Source: Chitinophaga fulva (lineage in GTDB: Bacteria; Bacteroidota; Bacteroidia; Chitinophagales; Chitinophagaceae). Taken from it: a DNA stretch of 64,000 nt. Position 1 is the stretch's first letter; every line of letters starts with the position of its first letter. Below the pieces are notes generated by a model. The model was not told where the DNA came from. It was given only the letters and a program-made list of their open reading frames with translations, and made no database searches. The stretch is from NCBI RefSeq assembly GCF_012927205.1, contig NZ_JABBGC010000001.1, positions 1,798,001 through 1,862,000 on the forward strand. The letters run 5' to 3'. The translations under genes were made by a program, and so were the position numbers. Shown in pieces: positions 9,392 through 19,113 of this stretch.

Positions 9392-10591
9392 TTAAGCTAC
9401 TGCTGCGTTTTCTGCGTTAGCAGCCATTACGCGTTCGAGTCTTTCTTTTTCTGCCTGTTTACCTTCCATTTCTTCCACATTGCGGGCCACGCTCAGGATA
9501 ATACCGATGGCCATGCTGGTGAAGAGTACGGAAGAACCACCCATGCTGACCAGCGGGAGTGGCAACCCTGTTACGGGAAACAGCTGTACGTTTACCGCCA
9601 TGTTGGTCAACGCCTGTATCACCAGTGTTACGCTAAGCCCCAGTGCCAGGAAGGCGCCGAAGGCATACGGGCATTTTTTGTAAATCCGGATGCAGCGCAA
9701 CAGCAGCAACATATAAGCTGCTAATATCAGGAACGCGCCCATCAGTCCATATTCTTCGATGATAGTAGCGTAGATATAGTCGGAGTAGGCGTGTGGCAAA
9801 AAGTTACGTTGTGTACTGTTGCCCGGGCCTTTTCCAAGTACGCCGCCACCTGCAATGGCGATGTTGGCCTGTTGTACCTGATAGGGCACTTCGGTATGGT
9901 CATCATTCATGAAGCTGTCCAACCGCTTTTCCCAGGTTTTGGTACGCATCTCCATCCCGGAGATTTTAGCGATGGCAAACATCAGCACGATAGCCAGTGC
10001 ACCTGCGGCCACCATTCCGGCGAGGAACCTCACCGGCACCCTGCCAATGAAACAGAGCAGCATACAGCTGGCCATTAACAGCAAAGCCGTGCTCATATTG
10101 GCCGGCATGATGAGTACGCAGATAATGCCTACTGGTATGATGATGGGCAGAAACCCTTTCTTAAAATCGTTGATCACATGCTGCCTTCTGGACAACTGCC
10201 GGCTGACATACATGAAGATGGCCAGTTTGGCGACGTCCGATGTCTGGAAGGTCAGATTGATGATCGGTAGCCGTATCCATCTGCTGGCGTCGTTGATATG
10301 CGAACCGAATGCCAGCGTATAAATCAGCAGCGGTATCGATATCAGGAAGCCTACCTGCGCCACCCGCGAATAAATGGTATAGTTCACCCGGTGTGCAAAG
10401 TAGATGATCACCAGTCCCATTCCCAGTACAACGAGCTGCTTCAGGAGATAATACTCCGTGTGGCCGCCCCGTTCGCGATAGGCGAGTGAGCCGGTTGCGC
10501 TATATACGGCCAGCAGGCTCACCAGCGATAGAAAAATTACTATCGTCCAGATGACCTTATCGCCTTTTGTTCTATAGAGCAATCCGTTCAT
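9392..10591 (-). CDS. ftsW: SEDS peptidoglycan glycosyltransferase FtsW
   Basis: Polytopic membrane protein of the SEDS family (399 residues, about ten hydrophobic segments) that polymerises septal glycan strands from lipid II with its partner FtsI, encoded upstream in the same cluster. SEDS motifs are visible: GKGPGNSTQRNFLPHAYSDYI includes the conserved stretch before the essential Asp loop, and the late TGLPLPLVSMGGSS is the family signature. Position between murD and murG favours FtsW over the paralogue RodA. The C-terminus is a charged cytoplasmic tail rich in Glu and Lys. Confidence 0.95.
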   Translation of the reverse strand: MNGLLYRTKGDKVIWTIVIFLSLVSLLAVYSATGSLAYRERGGHTEYYLLKQLVVLGMGLVIIYFAHRVNYTIYSRVAQVGFLISIPLLIYTLAFGSHINDASRWIRLPIINLTFQTSDVAKLAIFMYVSRQLSRRQHVINDFKKGFLPIIIPVGIICVLIMPANMSTALLLMASCMLLCFIGRVPVRFLAGMVAAGALAIVLMFAIAKISGMEMRTKTWEKRLDSFMNDDHTEVPYQVQQANIAIAGGGVLGKGPGNSTQRNFLPHAYSDYIYATIIEEYGLMGAFLILAAYMLLLLRCIRIYKKCPYAFGAFLALGLSVTLVIQALTNMAVNVQLFPVTGLPLPLVSMGGSSVLFTSMAIGIILSVARNVEEMEGKQAEKERLERVMAANAENAAVA

Positions 10592-10654
10592 ATTGTTAAT
10601 AATTTCGTTTGATCGTTTCCGTTATTCAACCCTTTTTACCAGCAACCCCGGTGT

Positions 10655-11995
10655 TTACAATGCTTTCACCGCTTCTTTGAATTTCCGGCCCCTGTCTTCA
10701 TAATTTTTAAACAGGTCGAAACTGGCGCAGGCGGGGGAAAGCATTACCACATCGCCTTTAGTGGCTTGTGCAAAGGCTTCGCGTACCGCGTCCATCATAC
10801 TGGAAGTGCTGATCATAACGGGCGTATCTTTTGATAACGCATCAATGATCGGTGTGTTGTCCACTCCCATGCAAATAATGGCTTTTACTTTTTCTTTGAC
10901 CAGGTCGCGGATAGCGGAGTAATCGTTGCCTTTGTCCACACCGCCCATGATCAGGACGATGGGTTTTTCGATGCTTTCGAGGGCAAACCATACGGAATTC
11001 ACATTGGTAGCTTTGCTATCATTGATAAAATCCACGCCTTTCACAGTGGTCACATATTCCATCCGGTGTTCGAGGCTTTTGAAGGAAGCCAGGCTTTCGC
11101 GGATTTTTTCCTTTCTAATATCCATGGTTCTGCCTGCAATTGCTGCTGCCATCGAATTATACAGATTGTGTTTCCCTTTTAGCGCCAGGTCATACATTGA
11201 CATGATGACCGGCTCTCCGTCAACCAGTATTTGCAACTGCTCGTTGGCGATAGAACCGCCTTCTTTCAGTGGTTTCATGATGGTAAAAGGTATTAATGTT
11301 GAATAAATGGGTTGCTGCGCCAAATGCTGCATGATCTCCGGATCGTCCATACAATAAACGAAAGCGTCTTCTTTTGTCTGGTTCATCGCGATCCTGAACT
11401 TGGAGGCTACATAATTTTCCATTTTGTAGTCGTACCGGTCCAGGTGATCAGGCGTAATGTTGAGCAGGATAGCTACGTTGGGTTTGAATTCCACGATGTC
11501 ATCCAGCTGAAAGCTGCTGATTTCAATCACATAATACTCCGCTGGTGCGGTTGCCACCTGTCTGGCATAGCTAACGCCAATGTTGCCGACCATGGCCACG
11601 TCCAGTCCTGCCGTTTTAAAAATATGGTAGGTGAGGGCGGTGGTGGTGCTTTTGCCGTTGCTGCCGGTGATGGCAATAATCTTTTTACCTTTTGAAAAAC
11701 GGTAGGCCAGTTCAATTTCGGAGATGACAGATACACCTTTTTCGCGTACTTTTTTCATCAGCTCTGTTTTTTCAGGGATACCCGGACTTTTGACGATCTC
11801 GTCTGCTCCCAGTATCACATCCCATGAGTGATGGCCTTCTTCGAAAGGAATATGGTTTACCGCCAGTTCCTGTTTATAGTTGTCTTTGATAGTGCCGCCT
11901 TCGGACACAAAAACATCATACCCTTGCTGTTTTCCCAGCAAAGCTGCTCCAATCCCGCTTTCTCCTGCTCCTAATATGATGAGTTTATGCGCCAT
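10655..11995 (-). CDS. murD: UDP-N-acetylmuramoylalanine--D-glutamate ligase
   Basis: Cytoplasmic Mur ligase that adds D-Glu to UDP-MurNAc-L-Ala. The N-terminal dinucleotide-like fold has GAGESGIGAA near residue 9, the ATP-binding P-loop GSNGKST is at 111-117, and the ligase signatures HRMEYV and FINDSKATN follow. Length 446 is normal. It lies 38 bases after mraY and 63 before ftsW in the dcw run. Confidence 0.96.
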   Translation of the reverse strand: MAHKLIILGAGESGIGAALLGKQQGYDVFVSEGGTIKDNYKQELAVNHIPFEEGHHSWDVILGADEIVKSPGIPEKTELMKKVREKGVSVISEIELAYRFSKGKKIIAITGSNGKSTTTALTYHIFKTAGLDVAMVGNIGVSYARQVATAPAEYYVIEISSFQLDDIVEFKPNVAILLNITPDHLDRYDYKMENYVASKFRIAMNQTKEDAFVYCMDDPEIMQHLAQQPIYSTLIPFTIMKPLKEGGSIANEQLQILVDGEPVIMSMYDLALKGKHNLYNSMAAAIAGRTMDIRKEKIRESLASFKSLEHRMEYVTTVKGVDFINDSKATNVNSVWFALESIEKPIVLIMGGVDKGNDYSAIRDLVKEKVKAIICMGVDNTPIIDALSKDTPVMISTSSMMDAVREAFAQATKGDVVMLSPACASFDLFKNYEDRGRKFKEAVKAL

Positions 11996-12033
11996 TTTCG
12001 TATATACTTCTTTGTTAGTTTTTTATGTTTTAA

Positions 12034-13293
12034 TTATCTCATTTTCAGTGTCGCGATCGTAAATACCACGCACATGATGGTGATGATCCAGAAGCGTACG
12101 GATATTTTACTTTCGTGATAGCCGAGTTTCTGATAGTGGTGGTGGAGGGGCGACATTTTCAGGATACGCCGGCCTTCACCGTATTTTTTCTTGGTGTATT
12201 TGAAGTAAGACACCTGCAGCATCACTGACAGGAGCTCTACGAGGAATACACCACAGAAGATGGGGATCAGCAGCTCTTTCCGCACAATAAATGCCAGTGC
12301 CGCAATGATACCACCCAGTGCCAGGCTGCCGGTATCGCCCATGAATACCTGCGCGGGGTAAGCGTTGTACCAGAGGAAGCCCACACATGCGCCTACAAAG
12401 GCAGCGATGAAGATGGACAGTTCACCCAGGTTGGGGATGTACATGATATTGAGGTACTCCGCAAACTGAATGTTGCCTGATACATAAGCAAAAATGCCGA
12501 GACATATTCCTATGATACCCGACACCCCCGTGGCTAGCCCGTCTAATCCGTCCGTTATGTTTGCGCCGTTGGATACGGCGGTGATGATAAAGATGACGAT
12601 CAGGATATAGACGATGAACGTGTATTTTTCTGCGCCGGGGATCCAGGAAATCAGCTTGGCGTAGTTGAATTCGTGGTTCTTAACGAACGGGATGGTGGTG
12701 ATGGGTGTTTTCACATCCGCAAACCGTTGACCGTCGCGGGTCACTCTTTCAGGGTGATTGCTGAGGCGTCTTTCATAGGGCGCCAGTTTCTGTGTGCCCA
12801 TCAGCTCACGGGATACCACCACATCGTTATTAAAATACAGGGTGGTGCCTACGATGAGGCCCAGTCCTATTTGTCCGAGTATTTTGAAGCGGCCTGCCAG
12901 CCCTTCTTTGTTCTTTTTGAATACTTTGATATAGTCGTCCACGAAACCGATGAGGCCTAACCATACAGTACAAAGCAGTACCAGCCAGATATACACATTG
13001 GCTACCTGTGCAAACAGGAGGGTGGGGATGATGATGGCCGCGAGGATGATGAGGCCGCCCATAGTAGGAGTGCCCTTCTTGGTGTTTTCACCCTGAAGGC
13101 CCAGCTCACGGATCGTTTCACCGATTTGTTTACGCTGCAGGAATCTGATGATACGTTTACCCAATAACAGGGAGATGACCAGCGACAGCAACAGGGCCAT
13201 CGTTACCCGGAAGGTGATAAATTGGAACATACCACCACCCATGATGCTGATCTTAAATTCTGTTTTCAGGTAATTTAAAAAATAATATAACAT
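12034..13293 (-). CDS. mraY: Phospho-MurNAc-pentapeptide transferase MraY
   Basis: Integral membrane enzyme that transfers phospho-MurNAc-pentapeptide from UDP to undecaprenyl phosphate, forming lipid I. It has about ten transmembrane segments and the family motifs KGTPTMGG, the aspartate pair in [19 protein letters not shown] and the histidine motif [10 protein letters not shown] choose the ATG at 13293 (MLYYFLNYL), giving 419 residues. The frame extends 11 codons further upstream, but those encode only an Arg-rich stretch with no family resemblance. A roughly 60-residue insert between the early membrane segments (near [12 protein letters not shown]) looks characteristic of Bacteroidota MraY. 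Confidence 0.96.
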   Translation of the reverse strand: MLYYFLNYLKTEFKISIMGGGMFQFITFRVTMALLLSLVISLLLGKRIIRFLQRKQIGETIRELGLQGENTKKGTPTMGGLIILAAIIIPTLLFAQVANVYIWLVLLCTVWLGLIGFVDDYIKVFKKNKEGLAGRFKILGQIGLGLIVGTTLYFNNDVVVSRELMGTQKLAPYERRLSNHPERVTRDGQRFADVKTPITTIPFVKNHEFNYAKLISWIPGAEKYTFIVYILIVIFIITAVSNGANITDGLDGLATGVSGIIGICLGIFAYVSGNIQFAEYLNIMYIPNLGELSIFIAAFVGACVGFLWYNAYPAQVFMGDTGSLALGGIIAALAFIVRKELLIPIFCGVFLVELLSVMLQVSYFKYTKKKYGEGRRILKMSPLHHHYQKLGYHESKISVRFWIITIMCVVFTIATLKMR

Positions 13294-13384
13294 ATGTTTT
13301 AGTCGGAGCCTCCCCCTCCGCCTCATTCGGATGGGTGGCTTTTAAGTCATTGAGTTATTAAGTATTAGTTTCGTTCCGTTAAAA

Positions 13385-14851
13385 TTATTTGTCGAGCAGC
13401 CTCATTACTTCTTCCAGCACTTGTTTATCATCGAAGGGATGTTTCACCCCTTTGATTTCCTGGTATTTCTCGTGTCCTTTTCCGGCCACGAGGATGATGT
13501 CTTCTTTTCCGGCGAGGGTCACTGCTGTTTTAATAGCTTCCCTGCGATCGGTAATGGAGATCACCCGTTTTTTCAGGTGTACCGGTACGCCTGCTTCCAT
13601 TTCGCGGATAATCGCCTCCGGATCTTCGGAGCGGGGATTATCAGAAGTGAAGATCACCCGGTCGCTGCCGTCCGTTGCCACTGCAGCCATGACAGGCCTT
13701 TTGGCCGTATCGCGGTCGCCGCCGCAGCCTACCACTGTGATCACCTGTTCATGTCCTTTGCGCAGGTTTTTGATGGTGGCCAGTACGTTTTTCAGGGCAT
13801 CGGGCGTATGGGCGTAGTCCACAATAGCGATGATCTGGTCGTGTGCAGACACGATATACTCGAAGCGGCCTTCCGCACCCTGGATATTACTAAGGGCGCG
13901 CAGCACCGTGGCTTTGTCCTGTCCCAGCAATATAGCTGCACCGTATACTGCCAGCAGGTTGTAGGCGTTAAACTCACCGATCAGGCGGAAGTGCACTTCC
14001 GTGTCGCCCACTTGCATGATCAGTCCGGTGAGGTTGTTTTCCAGGATTTTTCCTTTGAAATCAGCCAGTGTACGCAGACTATAAGTGGCTTTGCGGGCTT
14101 TGGTGTTTTGCAGCATCACCATGCCTCTTTTATCATCGAGGTTGGTGAGGGCAAAAGCCGTAGCCGGCAGGTTGTCAAAGAACGATTTTTTGACCCGGAT
14201 GTATTCATCAAATGTTTTGTGATAATCCAGGTGGTCGTGGGTGATATTACTGAAGATGCCTCCGGCGAATTTCAGTCCGGCTACCCGTTGTTGATGGATA
14301 GCGTGGGAGCTTACTTCCATGAAGGCGTACAAACATCCTTCTTCTACCATCCGGGCCAGCAGCGCATTGAGGTTGATGGGGTCCGGAGTGGTGTGGGTAG
14401 ACGGTATCACGGTATCGCCTATCTGATTTTGCACGGTGGACAGTAATCCGCAGTGATAGCCCAGCTGAGAGAACAAACGGAACAGGATGGTGGCGATGGT
14501 TGTTTTTCCGTTGGTACCGGTAACGCCTACCAGCTGCAGTTTGTGGGAAGGGTTATCATAGAAGTTGCCTGCTATGACACCGCTTGCCTGGGCGCTGTTG
14601 TCCACCTGTACATAGGTGACAGTGTCCAGCAGTACCTCCGGCATGGTTTCACAGATAATGGCGGCTGCTCCCTGTGCGATGGCTTTATCAATGTATTGAT
14701 GGCCATCGGTGTGTACTCCTTTCACGGCAATGAAGGCATCGCCGGGCCCTACGGACCTGGAATCAATAGCAGGGGCGTTCACGGAGATGTCTGTATTTCC
14801 GTGTACGGCCCTGATGCCTACATTGTATAATATGTCGCGCAGCGTCTTCAT
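13385..14851 (-). CDS. murE: UDP-MurNAc-tripeptide synthetase MurE, meso-DAP type
   Basis: Adds the third residue to UDP-MurNAc-L-Ala-D-Glu. The ATP-binding P-loop TGTNGKTT is at residues 111-118. The substrate-selecting motif is DNPR at residues 404-407, which in MurE marks meso-diaminopimelate enzymes rather than lysine enzymes. That predicts DAP-type peptidoglycan, as usual in Gram-negative Bacteroidota. Length 488 is typical. The start codon directly abuts the ftsI stop codon with no intervening base, so translation of the two is probably coupled. Confidence 0.96.
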   Translation of the reverse strand: MKTLRDILYNVGIRAVHGNTDISVNAPAIDSRSVGPGDAFIAVKGVHTDGHQYIDKAIAQGAAAIICETMPEVLLDTVTYVQVDNSAQASGVIAGNFYDNPSHKLQLVGVTGTNGKTTIATILFRLFSQLGYHCGLLSTVQNQIGDTVIPSTHTTPDPINLNALLARMVEEGCLYAFMEVSSHAIHQQRVAGLKFAGGIFSNITHDHLDYHKTFDEYIRVKKSFFDNLPATAFALTNLDDKRGMVMLQNTKARKATYSLRTLADFKGKILENNLTGLIMQVGDTEVHFRLIGEFNAYNLLAVYGAAILLGQDKATVLRALSNIQGAEGRFEYIVSAHDQIIAIVDYAHTPDALKNVLATIKNLRKGHEQVITVVGCGGDRDTAKRPVMAAVATDGSDRVIFTSDNPRSEDPEAIIREMEAGVPVHLKKRVISITDRREAIKTAVTLAGKEDIILVAGKGHEKYQEIKGVKHPFDDKQVLEEVMRLLDK

Positions 14852-16957
14852 CTAGCTCAGTTCTATTACGATCGTTTGTTCGTTTCCTATTTTGGTGCCA
14901 CCGGGGAGTGATTGTGTTTTCACTTTACCGGCGCCTTTTACGACAACGCGCAGTCCTGCGTTTTCGAGCAGGTACAGCGCATCTTTGAGTCCCATTCCCG
15001 TAACATTGGGCACGGCGCCTTTCGCCTGGCTGAGCTGCTGGAAGCTGACCTTCCGGTTGCTCACGCTGGGGCTTACCCAGCTGTTGTTGGCGATGGTGCC
15101 GTTGATGGGCATTTGCAGGGTTTTAAGTATCTGTTTCCATTCACCGCCTTTTCCGTTTTTCAGGGCCAGGAGGGTGTCCAGTTGTACGTTTGCCTGCATT
15201 GGTTTCTGTTTTTCCACAGCGATGGCATAGAGTTTATCAGCCACCTCGCGGAACACAGGTCCTGCCACGTTAGCGCCATAAAAGCGCAGGGCGTGCGGTT
15301 TATTTCTGATCACCACTACACAGGTATACTGTGGGTCATTAGCGGGGAAGTACCCTGCAAATGAGGATTGGTAGATCTTATCGGCATAACCGCGGTTGCC
15401 GTTCGCCACCAGGGCGGTACCGGTTTTAGCTGCGAAGCTGTAATAGGGGTTGGCCAGTTTTCTGGCGGTGCCGTCTATTGCCACTCCTTCGAGCATGGAC
15501 TGTACCTGCTTCAGGGTACTGTTGGTGCAGATGCTGTCCAGCAGTACGGTAGGCTCAAACTGTTTAACTACCTGGCCATATTCCTGTATAGAATTGACGA
15601 GGTAGGGTTTCATCATTTTACCGTTGTTGGCCACTGCATTGTACAGCATACATGTTTGCAGCGGGCTTACCAGCACTTCATACCCGAAAGCCATCCAGGG
15701 TAGTGAGGTGTTGCTCCATGTTTTGGAGCTGGTGGTTTTAACCACCGGATGGCCTTCCCCCACCAGGTCGATGCCCGTGTTCTGGTCCATCCTGAGTTTT
15801 TTCAGGTTTGCCACGAACTTGTTGGGCTGTCTGCCATAATGTTGGACGGCCAGTTTAGCCATTGCCACATTGGAGCTGAGCTCAAATGCGTGTTTGATGG
15901 TCACGTTCTGGGGGCCGGGATGCGGTTCGGAGTCGAATACCGTTCTGCGCCCTACCTGCCAGCGTCCGCCGTCCATGTTGACCATCGTGTTCATGGTGGC
16001 GTATTTATCTTCCAGCACAGAGATGACGGTGGCCAGTTTAAAAGTGGAACCTGGTTCGCCTACCTGCAGTGCATAGTTCATATCTTCCCAGTAGCTGCCA
16101 TCTGTTTGTCTGCCCAGATTGGCGATTGCTTTGATTTTTCCTGTTTTTACTTCCATCAGGATACAGGTACCGTGGACTGCTTCATTTTGCACCATCATGT
16201 TCATGAGGGCTGTTTCCACGATGTCCTGCATGTTTACGTCGAGGGTGGTGACCACATCGCGGCCGTTTTCCGGTTCGATGTCATATCCTTCCACGGGGAC
16301 GTATGTACCACCGGCGATGCGGCGCATGAGCCTTTTACCGGTCACCCCTTTCAGGTATTCGTTATAGGTCCTTTCCAGGCCTACGCTTTGCGAGTTTTCG
16401 CGGGGCAGGCCGATTGTTCTGTTGGCCAGCAGTTTAAAGGGGTTGATGCGTTTGCTTTTGCTTTCCGCGATCATGCCGCCTTTGTTTTTGCCGAGCCGGA
16501 ACATCGGGAAGGCGCGCATTTGCTGGTACTGGTTAAAGGGCACGTTTCTTTTCAGGAGAAAATAGCGGTCCTTTGATTTGTAACCTTCCTGCAGCATTTG
16601 TGCATAGCCTGCCTTGCTGCGGTCGCCGAACATCTGGGAGAGGCTGAGGGAAAGAGAGTCGAGATTTTCCCGGAACACTTTCCCTTTTTTGTCCCGCAGG
16701 CCGTCGGCTGCGAAGTCTATCCGTATATCAAAATACGGGATGGAGGTAGACAGCATTCTGCCTTCCTCCGAATAGATGGTGCCTCTTTCCGCGTCGAGGG
16801 CTACGTAGCCGGTGTGCAGACTATCAGCCATATTGCGCCAGTAGCTGCCTTTCACGTTTTGGATGTAAAAGACCTTGACCAGGATGGCGACACCGAAGAG
16901 CGCCATGCCGATCAGGCAGAGATACACACGCCACAATATGTCTTTTTTTACGTCCAC
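14852..16957 (-). CDS. ftsI: Septal transpeptidase FtsI (PBP3-like) with PASTA domain
   Basis: Class B penicillin-binding protein of 701 residues that cross-links septal peptidoglycan alongside FtsW. One N-terminal transmembrane helix (residues about 10-32) is followed by a dimerisation region and the transpeptidase domain. Its three catalytic motifs are all present: STFK at 304-307 (nucleophile Ser304), SSN at 361-363 and KTG at 511-513. The last 60 or so residues form a PASTA domain starting near VPNVTGMGLKDAL. E. coli FtsI lacks PASTA; Bacteroidota division PBPs often carry it. A 213-base gap separates it from ftsL, which is unusual for this tight cluster. Confidence 0.95.
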   Translation of the reverse strand: MDVKKDILWRVYLCLIGMALFGVAILVKVFYIQNVKGSYWRNMADSLHTGYVALDAERGTIYSEEGRMLSTSIPYFDIRIDFAADGLRDKKGKVFRENLDSLSLSLSQMFGDRSKAGYAQMLQEGYKSKDRYFLLKRNVPFNQYQQMRAFPMFRLGKNKGGMIAESKSKRINPFKLLANRTIGLPRENSQSVGLERTYNEYLKGVTGKRLMRRIAGGTYVPVEGYDIEPENGRDVVTTLDVNMQDIVETALMNMMVQNEAVHGTCILMEVKTGKIKAIANLGRQTDGSYWEDMNYALQVGEPGSTFKLATVISVLEDKYATMNTMVNMDGGRWQVGRRTVFDSEPHPGPQNVTIKHAFELSSNVAMAKLAVQHYGRQPNKFVANLKKLRMDQNTGIDLVGEGHPVVKTTSSKTWSNTSLPWMAFGYEVLVSPLQTCMLYNAVANNGKMMKPYLVNSIQEYGQVVKQFEPTVLLDSICTNSTLKQVQSMLEGVAIDGTARKLANPYYSFAAKTGTALVANGNRGYADKIYQSSFAGYFPANDPQYTCVVVIRNKPHALRFYGANVAGPVFREVADKLYAIAVEKQKPMQANVQLDTLLALKNGKGGEWKQILKTLQMPINGTIANNSWVSPSVSNRKVSFQQLSQAKGAVPNVTGMGLKDALYLLENAGLRVVVKGAGKVKTQSLPGGTKIGNEQTIVIELS

Positions 16958-17170
16958 GTTCCGGCTGTTTAGCTTTAAGCTTTTTAGCGGATAACTTCCA
17001 GGGTTTTAGTTGCCGGGAAAGCGACTAAGGCTAAAAGCTAAAGGCCAAGAGCTATAAAAAGATACCTGACGCTGGCTGCTATTTATATGAGATGCTTGCC
17101 ATTTGTTTTTACCAGCATCCCCGTCCTGTAATAGTTTCAGGCGGGCAGCATCAGGTACCAGTATTGAATG
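16958..17170. other. Unusual 213-bp spacer between ftsL and ftsI with inverted repeats
   Basis: No gene is visible here. The segment contains imperfect inverted repeats: TAGCTTTAAGCTTTTTAGC near 16970 against GGCTAAAAGCTAAAGG near 17029, and TACCTGACGCTG (17063-17074) against CAGCATCAGGTA (17146-17157, one mismatch). It could hold an internal promoter, an mRNA processing site or the remnant of a small repeat element. Confidence 0.4.
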
Positions 17171-17551
17171 TTATTTTTCGTTTTCCTTTTTCAACACTAT
17201 TTTCTGTGGAGGGGAACTGAGTTGTTTGAGGCCCAGTTGCTCTACAGATTTGCTGACTTCACTCATTTTGCTTCGAAACATGAGCTCACTCTTCACGTTG
17301 ATGTATTCCCACTTAAGCTCTTTTATTTCTTTGCCAAGCTGATTAATGCGGCGTATTTTTTTTTCAGCGAGGTGGCTGTTAGCGATATAGATCAGTGCCA
17401 GAACAGCGAGAAAACCGATAAAAGGCAGGTTTTGTACCAACGCTTTGTAGTTGATACGCAGCCTCCATTCCCTTTTCGGTCCTTTCACCGGAGTACTTTC
17501 GGTACCGGTAGGTTCTTCCTGGTTTGTTTCTATAACTTCTTCCTGCAACAC
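17171..17551 (-). CDS. ftsL: FtsL-like cell division protein
   Basis: A 126-residue bitopic membrane protein. About 40 basic and acidic cytoplasmic residues are followed by one transmembrane helix (residues about 42-62) and a periplasmic coiled-coil stretch (INQLGKEIKELKWEYINVKSE). FtsL is recognised by this topology and by its place between rsmH and ftsI; primary sequence is poorly conserved. The frame starts with GTG at 17551, and the next in-frame ATG lies beyond the transmembrane helix, so GTG is the likely start. FtsL forms a complex with FtsQ and activates FtsWI during division. Confidence 0.85.
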   Translation of the reverse strand: MLQEEVIETNQEEPTGTESTPVKGPKREWRLRINYKALVQNLPFIGFLAVLALIYIANSHLAEKKIRRINQLGKEIKELKWEYINVKSELMFRSKMSEVSKSVEQLGLKQLSSPPQKIVLKKENEK

Positions 17552-17654
17552 GCGTTATGCCTTTTTAATAAATTGACAATATAAAATTGAAAGCAAATCA
17601 CAACAGAATGTGTATAGGATAGGATAGGAGCTGGATGATACAGTGTAAGCGGTA

Positions 17655-18566
17655 TCATGCTGTTTTTTCGGCCACCCGCAGTTTTGCGCTTCTCGATCTG
17701 CCGTTGAGCTTTAGTTCTGCATCGCTGGCGGTCACCGGTTTTTTTGTGATTAATCTGAACAATTTAGGGGGTGTTTCCTTTCCAAACGGATCTTCCGGTG
17801 CTTCCTCGAAACTGCCTGTCTTCATAAAATTCTTTACCAGCCTGTCTTCCAGTGAGTGGAAGGTGATGATGGCCATTCTTCCTCCTGGTTTTAATACATT
17901 GGCGGACTGGGTAAGTAAATCTTTTAGGGCGCCCAGTTCATCGTTGACAGCTATTCTTAATGCCTGAAACACCTGTGCGAGGTATTTCTGGGGATTGCCT
18001 TTTACGATGGGCTGGATCACGGCTTTAAATTCCGTGATGGTGCGCATGGGGTGTGTTTTTCGTTGCCGTACAATGGTTTGTGCCAGGGTTTTGGCGTTGG
18101 TCACTTCTCCGTATTCCTGGAACATGAGTTGTAACCGGGCTTCGCCCCAGGTAGCCAGAATCTGGGCCGCAGTGAGGGTAGTCCGGGTGTCCATCCGCAT
18201 GTCCAGATCGCCGTTAAAGCGGATGCTGAATCCTCTTTCGGCGGTATCGAACTGGTGTGAAGACACGCCCAGATCTGCCAATATGCCGTCTACCTGTTCC
18301 GCTTTGTGTAGCTTCAGAAAACGTTGCAGGTGCCGGAAATTTTGTTGTACAAATGTTACACGGTCATCGATGATCCTGTTATGGTATGCATCCTCATCCT
18401 GATCAAATACAATCAGTCGTCCTTTTTCGCCCAGTTTCTCCAGTATGGCCCGGGAATGTCCTCCGCCTCCAAACGTTGCGTCCACATAAGTCCCTTCGGG
18501 GTTAATGTGCAACAGCTCCGTTGTCTCCTGCAGCAGAACGGGTAGGTGATATTGTTGTTCGCCCAT
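17655..18566 (-). CDS. rsmH: 16S rRNA m4C1402 methyltransferase RsmH (MraW)
   Basis: SAM-dependent methyltransferase that N4-methylates C1402 in the decoding centre of 16S rRNA. The SAM-binding motif VDATFGGGGHSRAIL lies near residue 28, with DQD near residue 55, ILADLGVSSHQFD near residue 96, and the late TFHSLEDRLVK motif. Length 303 is typical of the family. It lies 11 bases after mraZ, the standard start of dcw clusters. Confidence 0.97.
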   Translation of the reverse strand: MGEQQYHLPVLLQETTELLHINPEGTYVDATFGGGGHSRAILEKLGEKGRLIVFDQDEDAYHNRIIDDRVTFVQQNFRHLQRFLKLHKAEQVDGILADLGVSSHQFDTAERGFSIRFNGDLDMRMDTRTTLTAAQILATWGEARLQLMFQEYGEVTNAKTLAQTIVRQRKTHPMRTITEFKAVIQPIVKGNPQKYLAQVFQALRIAVNDELGALKDLLTQSANVLKPGGRMAIITFHSLEDRLVKNFMKTGSFEEAPEDPFGKETPPKLFRLITKKPVTASDAELKLNGRSRSAKLRVAEKTA

Positions 18567-18577
18567 ATTGCTCCAGT

Positions 18578-19045
18578 TTAAATTGAAATGTTGTTGTCTC
18601 CTCCTCCCATTACCTGTTGAGCCAGATCACTGAAGGCCCCTGGTGAGAAATTTTCAAAGAACTCCTGGTATTTACCTTTATCCCAGATCTCGATTTTATT
18701 GGATGCTGCTGCCAGCACAATGTCTTTTTCCATGTTTGCGTACGACAGCAGGTTTTTCGGTACCAGCAGTCTTCCCGCGCTATCCAGTTCCAGAATGGTG
18801 GCCCCATTGAGGAAGTAGCGCCTAAATTCCCGCACTTTCGGGTCAAAATCGTTCAGCTTGCTGATACGTTCGAAAATGGGTTGCCACTCGTTCATGGGAT
18901 ACAATGACAAACATTTTTCAAAGCCTCTGTTGATGACAAACTGTCCCCCGGCGGCTTCTGACACCTGCTTTTTGAATCCGGCAGGTAACAGAAAACGTCC
19001 TTTTGCGTCCAGCGTAGCCTCATATTCGCCTAGAAAACCTGTCAT
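18578..19045 (-). CDS. mraZ: Transcriptional regulator MraZ
   Basis: Double AbrB-like swapped-hairpin DNA-binding protein, first gene of the dcw cluster. In other bacteria it binds repeats in its own promoter and controls the cluster. I choose the ATG at 19045 (MTGFLGEYEATLDAKGRFLLPAG), giving 155 residues. The frame could begin at 19084, but the 13 extra residues are not family-like, and they would be encoded by DNA that holds one of the MraZ-box-like repeats. Both repeat halves are visible: DAKGRFLLPAGF near residue 11 and DSAGRLLVPKNL in the second half. Confidence 0.93.
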   Translation of the reverse strand: MTGFLGEYEATLDAKGRFLLPAGFKKQVSEAAGGQFVINRGFEKCLSLYPMNEWQPIFERISKLNDFDPKVREFRRYFLNGATILELDSAGRLLVPKNLLSYANMEKDIVLAAASNKIEIWDKGKYQEFFENFSPGAFSDLAQQVMGGGDNNISI

Positions 19046-19079
19046 ACCATGGGGCAAAGTACTTGAAAAACCATTTTCT

Positions 19080-19104
19080 AACACAAAATAACACTTTTTC
19101 CCAC
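19080..19104 (-). promoter_or_regulatory. Three MraZ-box-like direct repeats
   Basis: Read on the minus strand: GTGGG (19100-19104), GTGTT (19090-19094) and GTGTT (19080-19084), spaced at exactly 10 bases, one helical turn. Known MraZ boxes are short G/T-rich direct repeats separated by 5 bases just upstream of mraZ. These sit 35-59 bases before the chosen mraZ start, so MraZ autoregulation of the dcw cluster is likely. Confidence 0.65.
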
Positions 19105-19113
19105 TTTTTAACG

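Noticed and set aside
13421..14446. 341-codon open frame opposite murE
   Set aside because: Antisense shadow of a well-conserved gene; rich in His, Phe and Cys as expected for reverse reading of coding DNA.
15749..16576. 275-codon open frame opposite ftsI
   Set aside because: Antisense shadow; ftsI has all three catalytic motifs across this stretch.
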